64,000 bases of DNA, from assembly GCF_030818015.1 (NCBI RefSeq), contig NZ_JAUSZX010000001.1, forward strand, positions 2,294,001 through 2,358,000. The letters are read 5' to 3'. The position numbers and the translations under genes were made by a program. How positions within the stretch are numbered: position 1 is the first letter of the stretch; each line of letters starts with the position of its first letter. Source of the stretch: Arthrobacter globiformis. Lineage in GTDB: Bacteria > Actinomycetota > Actinomycetes > Actinomycetales > Micrococcaceae. Below, one piece after another: positions 42,774 to 51,827 of this stretch. The notes under the pieces are model-generated. The model saw only the letters and a program-made list of their open reading frames with translations, was not told the DNA's origin and made no database searches.

Positions 42774-43213
42774 TTCACTATCAGTTCTCCCCGCCAGGCG
42801 ACGCCCGGCGTGTCAGGCCATCCGGCCGATCTACCGTTATTCAGACAGTCCCGTCATGCCTTCTTCTGTGTCTCCGCCCATGAGAGATGTTCGAAGGAGG
42901 TCACAACGCTATGACGTTCATTGAATCCCTGCCATTGGCTTGCTCTGGACAGAGGCCCCGGGCCGCGGTCGCGGATTGGATACCGGCTATGCCTGGAAGA
43001 AGGGTGCCACGCGTCCGAGCGGCGGGGCGGGCCGTTGAGAGGGAACCTTTGCCCTGAAGTGATGCACCTCGTTGAGTGGCGGCCTCAAAACGGGCACAAA
43101 GAGGGTGTGGACAGTGTCCACACCCTAGGCTTCGGATTCGGTTGTACCGGTATCGGACTGGGCCGGATTGGAGATGTTTTCGGGAAAGTGGCGGATTTTC
43201 AGGGGGATCGGCT

Positions 43214-43236
43214 GGTTCGAGTCCCACCTCGGGCAC
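43214..43236 (+). other. tRNA-Leu-like 3' end (not an intact tRNA)
   Basis: GGTTCGAGTCCCACCTCGGG followed by CAC resembles the T-loop and acceptor 3' strand of a bacterial tRNA-Leu. The 5' acceptor strand and anticodon arm are not present upstream. It may be an attachment-site relic or a chance match. Confidence 0.3.
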
Positions 43237-43295
43237 GTGTTTTCCCTGTTCAGAGGCTTGTAGGTCTCTGACTGTGGACAATTTGTTCACTTGTC

Positions 43296-43317
43296 GGCCC
43301 CTTCGGGGGCCTTTTCT
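43296..43317 (+). terminator. Rho-independent terminator
   Basis: GGCCCC (43296-43301), loop TTCG, GGGGCC (43306-43311), then TTTTCT. A textbook plus-strand terminator 60 bases after the tRNA-like 3' end. Confidence 0.65.
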
Positions 43318-44128
43318 ATTGGTGGCCGGTGCTGTGGCCGGTTGCCTCCTTCCCTAGTTGGAGCGACGGTTTGTCGTTCTATACCAGTTCATGGGCGTTC
43401 ATCGTTCTTCGGACATGACCTGAGAACAATCTGGCGCGAGTTTCTTTATCGCATCGCTGGGTGTTCACCAGGTTCCTCCTTAGCGGCTGTTGGTGGCTGT
43501 TCTGCTTCTTCATGGTCGGTGCGGGGGAGGGCGGCATGACGTGCGCCCAACCCGTTGGGAACCGGTGTCGCCGGCGCCCACAGGCCGTCCGATACTGCCT
43601 GACGGTGAGGCAGCACTGCTCTAGGTTGTTGCCCATGATTCTCACCGCCCTTCTTCCGTGGATTGAGGGTTTTCCGTCGATAGCTGTTCATGGTTGCCGT
43701 CGGGGTCCACTGCATGACGCTGTGGATTTTTACCGCAATGTCCCGAACCGAGGTACGGCTGCCTGGCTGGTCTCTCATGGTTGTTCATTGCCGGCCTGCT
43801 GGATCACCGCATGACGGAATGATGAGCCGCGGAAGCACCCTTAGCGGCGCCCATACGTCACGCTGTGGGGTGCGGCTCTGTCTTCTTGGGCGACTCGTCT
43901 GCCGACGTCCGGAAAGCCCGCCCGCCAGGCATGGCCTCTCTTGCCCAACCTGTCTCGACCTCTGTGGCGATGCATCAGGGTGTCCCTGTCGTGTTGGCAT
44001 CCAAGAGTTCCGGGAGCCGCCGTCAGAAACGAAGGAAACGAACCCTACCTCGACACCCGGCGGCTCCCCTGCCCGACTGTCAGGTTGAGGGGTGGTTCAA
44101 CCTGATGGCAGCCCCGTGGGTACCCGCT

Positions 44129-45637
44129 CTACGCAACCTGTGTGATCTGCAGGTAGTTCACGGTTGCTGTTCCGCCGGTTGCGTAGACGGCCACGTCGGT
44201 ACTGGTGTCGGCCGGAAAGATTAGCTCGGTCATGGTGACCTGACCGCCTTGGGCGAATATTTCAACAGAGCAGTGGTCCACGAAGATTGTGAGGTGATAG
44301 CCCCCGTCCAACGGTTGAATGGGAGCGGAGTCGCAAGAGGGGAAGGTCTCATGGAAATCTGTAATCCCTGATTCCCGGCGGTCCACAACCAAGGAGTCTT
44401 CTCCGGGCCGGATGCCCACCCGCGTCCCCTGCACGCCATCTCCCCGGACGATAAGACCGAATTCCTCCCCGCTTCCGGGCGCGAAAGTAGCGTCAATGCG
44501 CTGGACCGTTCCGGCCGCGCCGTCCAAAACCAGCGTCGTATCGGAAATGGTAGTTTCTGAAAGGGTGAAGGATTTGGACGGGTCGGCCAGCGCTGCCCAA
44601 TCACCCACGGGCTGCTGCATCAGGCTCAAATTGCCGTCGCTGGCAGTGAGTGTGATTTCGCGGGCGAGGCTCATGGGGCTGCGCCAGGGTGTGGTGGGGA
44701 TGTGGTTGGCGTATTCCCAGTTATTCATCCAGGCGATCATGAGGCGGCGGTTATCCGGGGCGTCGTAAAAGGAGACGGCGGCGTAGTAGTCCCGGCCCCA
44801 GTCCAGCCACTGGTATTCGCCCAGCCGGTCAGGGTCCTGGAGGCCTTCGCTGACAGTGCTGGCCGAGATGAATGATTTCCCGTCGAAGTCGCCAACGAAG
44901 TATTGGCCGGCTGAGCCGTTGTTGGGTCCGCCGGGGTTGAGGTTGACGGTTAGGACCCACTTGAGGTTTTCCGGGTCGCCGTCCACAGGAAGGGGGATCA
45001 GGTCCGGGCATTCCCAGATGCCGCCGGTGGCGTTCGCCGGGCCGAAGGTACTCAGCAGTTCCCAGTTCTTCAGGTTGTCGGATTTGTAGAAGACCACCTG
45101 GAAGTCTTTGGCTTCGACAGCGACCATCACCCAGTAGGTGCCCGCGTCGCCGTCATACCGGATGACTTTGGGGTCGCGGAAGTCGGCGGACCCGCGGTTG
45201 AGCACGGGGTTGCCTGTGTGTTTGGTCCAGGTGTAGCCCCCGTCCAGGCTATGAGCAAGGGACTGGGCCTGGACGCCCTCATGCTCGGAGCCAGGTTTGT
45301 AGGCGCTGGTGTAAATGGCCACAAGGGGGGCAACGGATTCGGTGCCGAAGCCGCTGGTGTTGTCCCGGTCATAGACGATGCTGCCGGAGAAGATCTCTTC
45401 GTTCTCATCACAGGCGATGGCGACAGGGTGTTCGGTCCAGGTCAGCAGGTCCGTGGAAGTGGCGTGTCCCCAGGACATGTTTCCCCAGACGTTTCCCTGC
45501 GGGTTGTTCTGGTAGTAGAGGTGGTAGACGCCGTCATGAAAAATCAGGCCGTTTGGGTCATTGAGCCAGGTATTCCCGGCTGCGTAGTGCAGGGCCGGCC
45601 GGAAGGTCTCAGTTATCGTGTCGGTCGCGGCAGTCAT
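44129..45637 (-). CDS. GH32 beta-fructosidase (levanase / inulinase / sucrase type)
   Basis: 502 residues, no signal peptide, so intracellular. It hydrolyses fructofuranosyl links. Family residues: WLNDPNG (nucleophile Asp, about 24-30), FRDP (about 150) and ECPDL (acid/base Glu, about 206), then a C-terminal beta-sandwich ending HLTIFVDHCSVEIFAQGG. YYQNNPQGNVWGNMSWGHAT fits fructan hydrolases such as levanases and exo-inulinases. It follows the transporter genes on the same strand after a broken GH32 copy, so it probably cleaves imported fructo-oligosaccharides. Sucrose or sucrose-6-phosphate cannot be excluded. Confidence 0.92.
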   Translation of the reverse strand: MTAATDTITETFRPALHYAAGNTWLNDPNGLIFHDGVYHLYYQNNPQGNVWGNMSWGHATSTDLLTWTEHPVAIACDENEEIFSGSIVYDRDNTSGFGTESVAPLVAIYTSAYKPGSEHEGVQAQSLAHSLDGGYTWTKHTGNPVLNRGSADFRDPKVIRYDGDAGTYWVMVAVEAKDFQVVFYKSDNLKNWELLSTFGPANATGGIWECPDLIPLPVDGDPENLKWVLTVNLNPGGPNNGSAGQYFVGDFDGKSFISASTVSEGLQDPDRLGEYQWLDWGRDYYAAVSFYDAPDNRRLMIAWMNNWEYANHIPTTPWRSPMSLAREITLTASDGNLSLMQQPVGDWAALADPSKSFTLSETTISDTTLVLDGAAGTVQRIDATFAPGSGEEFGLIVRGDGVQGTRVGIRPGEDSLVVDRRESGITDFHETFPSCDSAPIQPLDGGYHLTIFVDHCSVEIFAQGGQVTMTELIFPADTSTDVAVYATGGTATVNYLQITQVA

Positions 45638-45749
45638 GAAGGTGAGGTCTCATTTCTTGGGCAGGAGTGGTCTCTGCAGGTCCCGTAGGAATGCCGGCAG
45701 GTGGATGAGTGGAGCTGGTGGGCGGATGGGGGAGACGCCGACTCACCGC

Positions 45750-46014
45750 TGAGGAGAGTTAGGGGGCACTTTTTGTCGTTGTCGTGGGCCGCTGGTAGTC
45801 CTCGACAATGTCGACGCCGACCTTCTCGGGCTGGGAGACGTAGCCGTCCCATTCCTGATCGACTCGCTCCGGTGGGCGAAGGTGCCCTCCGGGTTGTACT
45901 GGTAGAAGAGGTGATAGGGGCCGTTCCACTGGCATACGCCGTAGTGACCTTGGAGCCAACCGGCAGCGGAAACCAAGTAGAAGCGGTAGCGAGCGGGTGG
46001 GTCTGTTCTGTCAT
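45750..46014 (-). pseudogene. GH32 remnant between ABC transporter and intact GH32
   Basis: The start MTEQTHPLA (ATG overlapping the transporter stop) shifts frame into RYRFYLVSAAGWLQGHYGVC and WNGPYHLFYQYNPEGTFAHR. This is clearly the N-terminus of a GH32 enzyme in which WLNDPNG has become WLQGHYG and the catalytic Asp is lost. After about 50 codons the match ends. The original operon therefore had two GH32 genes. Confidence 0.8.
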
Positions 46015-47096
46015 GGGGTTTGCTTGGCTGTAGGTTCAGTTGCCAGCGTGGGTTCAGCTGCCAGTGCATGGCCGCCGGCACCAGCACGTGGGCGGTAGAG
46101 GTGGCAGCGCACCCAGTGGCGGTTTTCGGGGTCGCCCACGCGATGGCGAACGGGTTCCTCGGCCGAGCAGGTCTGGTTTGGGTCGCCGTCGAAAGCGCAG
46201 CTGGTCGACGCCATCACAGCCTGCCGCAGCTCGGCACGGCGGACAGGATCGTAAGAGCCCGCCCGGGCCGGATCCGGGACGGCCGAGACCAGCAGCTGCG
46301 TGTACGGGTGGGCCGGGTTGGCCAGGAGATCCAAGGACTCGCCCTCTTCAACGAGCTCTCCCGCGAACATGACCGCCGTCCGGTCCGCCAGGTATCGGGC
46401 CGAGGCGAGGTCGTGGGTGATGTAGAGCATGGAGATTCCCTGCTCATCGCGGAGCTTTCGCATCAGGTTCAGCACGCCGATCCGGACCGAAACATCCAGC
46501 ATGGAGGTGGGTTCGTCGGCGAGGATGACCCGTGGTTCCACGGCAAGGGCCCGGGCAACCGCGACTCGTTGGCGCTGCCCGCCGGAGAGCTCGTGCGGGT
46601 AGGAGTTCAGCATGTCGGCCTGCAGGCCCACGGTGGTCATGAGCTCCTCGAGTCGCTGCTGCGTCGCTGTCTCGGAGCTGCCGCCCTTCCGGTGGATCGC
46701 CAGCGACCTCCGCAGGAAGTGCTCCACTCTGTGGGCAGGATTCAGCGAGCCGAAGGGATCCTGGAAGACCATCTGCAGTTGCGAGCGGAAGGCTCGCGAT
46801 GCCTGGACACGGTCGCGCTTGAGGACGTCGACGCCGTCGAGCAGGATCGCGCCGGAGCTCGGCTTCTCGAGCCGGGCAACGCAGCGGGCCAGGGTGCTCT
46901 TACCCGACCCAGACTCTCCCACGAGGGCCACGATTTCGCCGCGGCCGATGGTCAGGTCGACGCGGTGCAGTGCCCGGACCGACTGACGGGAGAACAGACC
47001 GCCAATGGGGAACGACTTACCCAGTCCGCGGACCTCGAGGGCGGGGGTTTGGGTGGAAACGTCTGGACGTGAGGAAGACAGTACAGCGTGGCTCAT
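46011..47096 (-). CDS. ABC transporter ATPase, OppF/DppF type
   Basis: 361 residues. Energises a peptide/opine-class importer. Walker A GESGSGKST (about 60), signature LSGGQRQRVAVARAL (about 178), Walker B VILADEPTSMLD, H-loop ITHDLAS. The C-terminal oligopeptide-transporter domain has the Cys-containing stretch FDGDPNQTCSAEE ... WVRCHLY. The N-terminal insertion before the core (SFPIGGLFSRQSVRALHRVD) is usual for OppF types. Its GTG/ATG start overlaps the preceding ATPase stop by 4 bases, and its stop overlaps the GH32 remnant start. Confidence 0.9.
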   Translation of the reverse strand: MSHAVLSSSRPDVSTQTPALEVRGLGKSFPIGGLFSRQSVRALHRVDLTIGRGEIVALVGESGSGKSTLARCVARLEKPSSGAILLDGVDVLKRDRVQASRAFRSQLQMVFQDPFGSLNPAHRVEHFLRRSLAIHRKGGSSETATQQRLEELMTTVGLQADMLNSYPHELSGGQRQRVAVARALAVEPRVILADEPTSMLDVSVRIGVLNLMRKLRDEQGISMLYITHDLASARYLADRTAVMFAGELVEEGESLDLLANPAHPYTQLLVSAVPDPARAGSYDPVRRAELRQAVMASTSCAFDGDPNQTCSAEEPVRHRVGDPENRHWVRCHLYRPRAGAGGHALAAEPTLATEPTAKQTP

Positions 47097-48046
47097 CGTG
47101 CGGCTCCTTCCAGGACGGCTGCTTCAGCGTCGGCACTGACAGATGCCACGAAATGGCCGGGTGCTGCTTCGGTGAGGTCCGGGATGTTCCGGAACTTCAC
47201 GCCGTCGGGCAGTCCGGTCAGCGAAACCCTCGGACCGGTGAGCGGCGGGAATGCACCCATCAGGGCCTGCGTGTAGGGGTGGCGGGGGTTGGTGTAGACG
47301 TCATGGGCTTTCGCGGTCTCCACGATCCGGCCTCCGTACATCACGGCCATGCGGTGCGAGAGCTCCACCATGAGGGACATGTCGTGGGTGATGAAGAGGA
47401 CGGAGAAGCCCAGTTCGCGTTGGAGTTCCTTGATTTGGGCCATGATTTCCTGCTGCACCACCACGTCCAGCGCGGTGGTAGGTTCGTCGAGGATCAACAG
47501 GGACGGCTTGAGCGCCACGGCCATGGCGATCACGGCGCGCTGCCGCATGCCGCCCGAGAGCTGGTGCGGGTAGGACTTGAGGCGTGCGGGGTCGATCCTC
47601 ACCAATTCGAGCAACTCACCGGCACGCCGCAGCGAGTCCTTACGCGAGTAGCCCGCATGAGTGGTGAAAATATCCATGATCTGCTCGCCGATGGTCAGCA
47701 CCGGGTTCAGCGAGTTCATGGCCGACTGGAACACCATGGCCACGTCCTGCCAGCGGAAACGCCGCAGCTCCTCCGGGCTCATGGCCAGGACGTCCTTGCC
47801 GCCAAAGGAGATGCTGCCGCCGGCGATCTTCGCGGGATCCTTAAGGAGCCGCATGATCGAGTTGGCGATGGTCGACTTCCCACAGCCGGACTCGCCCGCC
47901 AGCCCGAACACCTCACCGGTGCCGATGCTGAAGGAAACACGGTCGACGGCGGTGGTGGAGCGGGTGTCGCCGACGTACTTTACGGTGAGGTTCCTGACCT
48001 CCAGGACGGGCTCGTGGGAGCCGAAGGAAACTTGGGAGACAGTCAC
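47093..48046 (-). CDS. ABC transporter ATPase, OppD/DppD type
   Basis: 317 residues. Walker A GESGCGKSTIANSIM (about 53), the Q-loop region VAMVFQSAMNSLNPV, signature LSGGMRQRAVIAMAVALKP, Walker B LLILDEPTTALDV, and the H-loop TH in LFITHDMSL. The C-terminus has the shortened oligopeptide domain (NPRHPYTQALMGAFPPLTGP, HFVASVSADAEAAV) without the usual Cys set. Overlaps the permease stop by 4 bases and the next ATPase start by 4 bases, so all transporter genes are translationally coupled. Confidence 0.9.
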   Translation of the reverse strand: MTVSQVSFGSHEPVLEVRNLTVKYVGDTRSTTAVDRVSFSIGTGEVFGLAGESGCGKSTIANSIMRLLKDPAKIAGGSISFGGKDVLAMSPEELRRFRWQDVAMVFQSAMNSLNPVLTIGEQIMDIFTTHAGYSRKDSLRRAGELLELVRIDPARLKSYPHQLSGGMRQRAVIAMAVALKPSLLILDEPTTALDVVVQQEIMAQIKELQRELGFSVLFITHDMSLMVELSHRMAVMYGGRIVETAKAHDVYTNPRHPYTQALMGAFPPLTGPRVSLTGLPDGVKFRNIPDLTEAAPGHFVASVSADAEAAVLEGAAR

Positions 48047-48978
48047 TTGGCGGCGCTCCTTTCGGTAATTTTTGGGGTTTTGATCTTCCGCAGCCGCGGA
48101 TTAGTGACTTCGTCCACGGCGTAGTTGATGAGCGACAGTGCGAACGCGACCAGCGCGATGCAAACACCCGAGGGAACAAAGACCCACCAGCTGCCGGTCA
48201 GTAGGGCGCCCTCATTGCCGGCCCAGAAGAGGTTGTTGCCCCAGGAAACGGTGCTCACGTCACCCAGGCCAAGGAACTCCAGGCCTGCCTGGGCGCCGAT
48301 GCCGTAGATCACGCAGGCCAGCAGGGTACCCATGACGATCGAGGCCATGTTCGGCAGGATCTCGCGGAACATGATCCGGCCCGCCCGTTCGCCGGAAACC
48401 ACGGCCGCGGCCACAAAGTCCTTTGAGCGGATGGACAGCGCCTGAGAGCGCAATACACGTGCCGACCCAGCCCAGCCAGTGACCACGAGGACCAGGATCA
48501 CGGTTCCCAAACCCGGCGGCAGGAACGCGGCCAGGATGACAAGGAGCGGCAGTCCGGGCAGGAGCAGGAAGACGTTGGTCACCAGGGACAGTGCTTCGTC
48601 AATGAACTTGCCAAAGTACGCCGAGGCCAGGCCCACCAAAATGCCAATGAAGGTGGATGCGAAGCCCACAGTCAACCCGACGAACAGGGAACTGCGGGAG
48701 CCGTGGACAGTCAGGGCAAGCACGTCCTGACCTTTAGCCGTGGTGCCGAGCCAGTGCTCGGGAGACGGTTCCAGCGAGGCCATCGCGGTGATCCTGGACG
48801 GGTCGCCGGGGAACAGCACGGGGGCCAGCAACGCAAGCGCGATGAACACGAGCATCACGATCATGCCCCCCAGGGCCTTCTTGTTGGTGATAAGTCCGTG
48901 GACGAAACTGCGGTTGGGCTTGCGGGCAGCTGTGGGCTCAGTGGGCTCACTGGGCTGCTTCAGAATTGCGGTTGTCAT
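48043..48978 (-). CDS. ABC transporter permease, DppC/OppC type
   Basis: 311 residues with an N-terminal helix (NKKALGGMIVMLVFIALALL) and the BPD_transp_1 core of about five helices. The OppC_N-type start PNRSFVHGLITNKKALGG and the EAA loop VVSGERAGRIMFREILPNMA identify the family. The periplasmic segment SRITAMASLEPSPEHWLGTT is the family's HPLGTD-like element. Ten bases downstream of the other permease gene's stop. Forms a heterodimer with the 48989-49978 product. Confidence 0.9.
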   Translation of the reverse strand: MTTAILKQPSEPTEPTAARKPNRSFVHGLITNKKALGGMIVMLVFIALALLAPVLFPGDPSRITAMASLEPSPEHWLGTTAKGQDVLALTVHGSRSSLFVGLTVGFASTFIGILVGLASAYFGKFIDEALSLVTNVFLLLPGLPLLVILAAFLPPGLGTVILVLVVTGWAGSARVLRSQALSIRSKDFVAAAVVSGERAGRIMFREILPNMASIVMGTLLACVIYGIGAQAGLEFLGLGDVSTVSWGNNLFWAGNEGALLTGSWWVFVPSGVCIALVAFALSLINYAVDEVTNPRLRKIKTPKITERSAAK

Positions 48979-48988
48979 GATGGGTCCC

Positions 48989-49978
48989 TCAGTTGCTGCG
49001 CACGCGCGGGTCGAGGCGGACGTAGAGGATGTCCACCAGGAAGTTGGCCAGCAGCACGGCGGCGGTGATGGTCAGGAACAGGCCCTGCATAAGCGGGTAG
49101 TCGAGGCCTTGGACGGCGTTGAGGAGCTGGTAGCCGACGCCGGGATACGCGAACACCACCTCGGTCAGCATGGCACCGCCCACCACGAAGCCCAGGCCCA
49201 TGCCGAAACTTGTCACGGAGGGGAGCATGGCGTTGCGTGCGGCGTAGCGGAACATGATGCGTCCCGGACGTAGTCCCTTGGCCCCGGCCATGGTGATGTA
49301 GTCCTCGGAGTTGGTTGCGATCATCGTGTTGCGCATGCCCAGCATCCACCCGCCGATCGACACCAGCACGATTGTCAGCGCCGGAAGCACCAAGTGGGCG
49401 CCGACGTCGGAAAGGAACTCCCAGGTGAAGCCGGGTTCCACACCGTCCGTGAACGCGTGGCGCAGCGGCGACCAGCCCAGCACTACGCCGAACAGGTACA
49501 GCGCGCCCATAGCTAGCCAGAAGTATGGGAAGGAGCCGATGAAGATCAACACTGGCGGCAGTGCGGAGTCGATCGCGCCGCCTCGCCGCCAGGCGGCCAG
49601 GATGCCGAGCAAGTTACCTGCGACGGCGGCAATCACCAGTGCGGTGCCGCCGAGCAGGAGGGTCCAGCCGATCTGGGCGGCGATGACCTCGGTGACCGGG
49701 GCGGGGAAGCGGGAAATCGAAATGCCCATGTTGCCCGTGACAATGTTGTGCAGATAGTCGATGTACTGCTCCCAGATGGGACGGTCGTCCACACCGAGCA
49801 GCTTACGCAGTGCGTCGATCTGTTCAGGCTGCATCTTGCCCTGGGTACGGGCAAACATGCGCGAGACGGGGTCACCGGGCATGAAGCGCGGGAGCAGGAA
49901 GTTCAAGGTGATGGACGCCCAGAAGGCGATCAGGTAGAAACCCAGTCGGCGCAGGATAAAGCGCACGGTTTCCTCCAT
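48989..49978 (-). CDS. ABC transporter permease, DppB/OppB type
   Basis: 329 residues, six membrane helices. DppB-type features: RFILRRLGFYLIAFWASITL at the N-terminus, FLLPRFMPGDPVSRMFA (the PGDP motif), ITMAGAKGLRPGRIMFRYAARN (EAA loop; given as ITMAGAKGLRPGRIMF plus RYAARN) and VFAYPGVGYQLLNAVQGLDY near the end. It lies between the binding-protein gene (93-base gap) and the second permease gene. Substrate choice is set by the binding protein. Confidence 0.9.
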   Translation of the reverse strand: MEETVRFILRRLGFYLIAFWASITLNFLLPRFMPGDPVSRMFARTQGKMQPEQIDALRKLLGVDDRPIWEQYIDYLHNIVTGNMGISISRFPAPVTEVIAAQIGWTLLLGGTALVIAAVAGNLLGILAAWRRGGAIDSALPPVLIFIGSFPYFWLAMGALYLFGVVLGWSPLRHAFTDGVEPGFTWEFLSDVGAHLVLPALTIVLVSIGGWMLGMRNTMIATNSEDYITMAGAKGLRPGRIMFRYAARNAMLPSVTSFGMGLGFVVGGAMLTEVVFAYPGVGYQLLNAVQGLDYPLMQGLFLTITAAVLLANFLVDILYVRLDPRVRSN

Positions 49979-50071
49979 TCAGGTATTGCGGTAATGGGGA
50001 GGGGGCGGCATGCCCGGCGCGGTGATCCGGCGCCGGGCATGCCGGGCTGCTGGGCCTGCGGGGCCCAGCTG

Positions 50072-51747
50072 TTACTTGCGCGGTTCCAAAGTGGTGAGAA
50101 TCAGCACCGTGGTAGGAGAACGATCGGAAAGTGTGGCATAAGGATTGTCCTGCGACGGCCATCCCGTGAAGTGGACGTCCGTGTAGTCGCCCCATTCAGG
50201 TCCTGAGAACAGCGGCACCAGCGGGGCGGCGTCGTTGTATTCTTCCTGGAGCTTGTACGCGACGTCCTTCTGCTTGGCTTCATCGCCGGCGGCAACGAAA
50301 TCCTGCAGGAGCGCATCGGCTTTGGGGTCACCAAAGCGGTGGTAGTTGTCGAACGTCTTGGTGCCGACCGGCTTCACTGTGGCGCTGCCCATGGCATTGT
50401 TGAGGTACTTGAACGGGCTGGGATCGTTGGCGCTCCAGACAATGCCGGAGTCAAACGTGCCCTGTTCGTATCCGGCCACCACGGAGGCCCAGTCCGGAGA
50501 GTCCACCTTGGCCGTGACTCCCACTGCTTGGAGGTTCTGTGAGATCACGTTGGCTACGGACAGCCAGTCGGAGGAGCTGGCGCCCACGGAGATCTTGAAC
50601 TCGAAAGGCGTTCCATCCTTCAAGGTGCGCTTGCCGTCGGCCCCCTTGGGGTAGCCGGCTTCGTCCAAGACTTTGTTGGCTTCGTCCACGTTGAGCTTGG
50701 TCCAGCTGCAGTTGTCCTTGACGGCCGGGTTCTTCCACTTCTCGTAGTTGCCGGAAAGGCCGGTGCAGTCGGCGGGCTGGGCGTAGCCGCTCATCCCGAT
50801 CTTGGTCACTTGGTCGCGGTCCACGGCCATGCTGAGCGCCTTGCGCACCTTTGGGTCGTTAAACGGAGCCTTGGTGGTGTTGAGCTGCCAATTGATCATG
50901 GCACCCGTGGGCGGGAACCAGTAGTGGCGGTGCTCCTTATCTTTGGAGATGAAGGTCTTCTCGATGTTTGGGATGAACTGGGTGGACCAGTCGACATCCC
51001 CGTTGACGCTGGCCAGATTGGCTGCGTCGTTGCCGGACATTGCAAGCATCTTGATGCCAGCAATCTTCTGTTTTTCCGGCTGCCAGTAGTTGGGGTTTTT
51101 CTTGAGTGCGTAGGACTGAGCCTGGAAGGAATCGACCTCCGTGTAAGGTCCTGTTCCCACGGGCGTGGCGTTGGGGTACTTCGCCGGGTCGGCGATCGCA
51201 GACCAGATGTGCTTGGGCAGAATGGGTAGCTGGCCCACTTCGTAGAGCGCCGGAGACCAAGGCTTGTTGAAGGTGAAGGTCACCTTGTTGGTTCCCTCGG
51301 CGGTGGCGCCGACGAGGTACTCGTAGCCGCCCTTGAGCTTCTTCTGCAGCTCGAACGTGTAGGCGACGTCGTCGGCCACGAGTGGCTTGCCATCGGACCA
51401 CTTCACACCGTCGCGCAGGGTGAACGTGATGGATTTGCCGTCAGCAGCAGTCTTCCATTCGGTGGCGAGCCACGGCGTCGTGTCTCCCTTGGCCGGGTTG
51501 AAGACCAACAGGGGTTCGTAGATCGCCTGGTTGACCATGGGATTCACCGCGGGCGCAAAGGGATTGAAGTTGCGGTCGAAGGTGCTCATGTCTTCCCGTG
51601 GGATGGTGAGCATGGCGTTCGCGTTCGCTCCGGCGTCGGTGCCGGCGGACTTGTTGACGGTGGCTGCACAGCCTGTTGCAGCATTGCGCCTACCGCCAGC
51701 CCGGCCGCGGTGATGCGGGCAGACCTCAGGTATCGGGGTTGTGTCAT
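50072..51747 (-). pseudogene. ABC solute-binding protein (family 5), frameshift in signal peptide
   Basis: The mature part is an intact SBP_bac_5 protein: FNPFAPAVNPMVNQAIYEPL, FTLRDGVKWSDGKPLVADDV, GTGPYTEVDSFQAQSYALKK, RKALSMAVDRDQV. The export signal is in another frame: ATG at 51747, MTQPRYLRSARITAAGLAVG, then, after restoring one G near 51680, a lipobox ATGCAATVNKSAGTDAG. As written, the 513-residue frame starting at 51613 has no signal and would stay inside. Either the gene is broken or a GG run was read as G. It would be the lipoprotein substrate-binder of this importer. Similar family 5 binders can take oligosaccharides. Confidence 0.85.
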
Positions 51748-51827
51748 GATGGGTATCTCTTTCCTATCTTCATCAGCAAGGTGAAGGGGTGGGTAAGGGG
51801 TTTGCTCTTCGAAACTTGATTTCGCGG

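Larger units (their letters stand above)
43088..43730 (+). repeat. Diverged repeat, copy B (right of block B), with internal insert
   Basis: It opens with the perfect palindrome AGGGTGTGGAC-AGT-GTCCACACCCT, then AGGCTTCGGATTCGG, GGAGATGTTTTCGGG and GATCGGCTGGTTCGAG. After about 320 extra bases it resumes with GGGCGGCATGACGTGCGCCC, GAGGGTTTTCCGTCGATAG and TTCATGGTTGCCGTCGGGG. It has the same order and direction as copy A at 33635-33960. Confidence 0.6.
42268..44128. other. Gene-poor 1.9-kb stretch
   Basis: No intact gene between block B and the GH32 gene. It contains a possible IS256 transposase crumb (42714-42773), repeat copy B (43088-43730), a tRNA-Leu-like 3' end (43214-43236) and a terminator (43296-43317). 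Nothing recognised in 42270-42700 and 43760-44128. Confidence 0.5.

Noticed and set aside
43160..43240. Intact tRNA-Leu
   Set aside because: Only the T-loop/acceptor 3' strand resembles tRNA-Leu; no 5' acceptor strand, D-arm or anticodon arm can be built.
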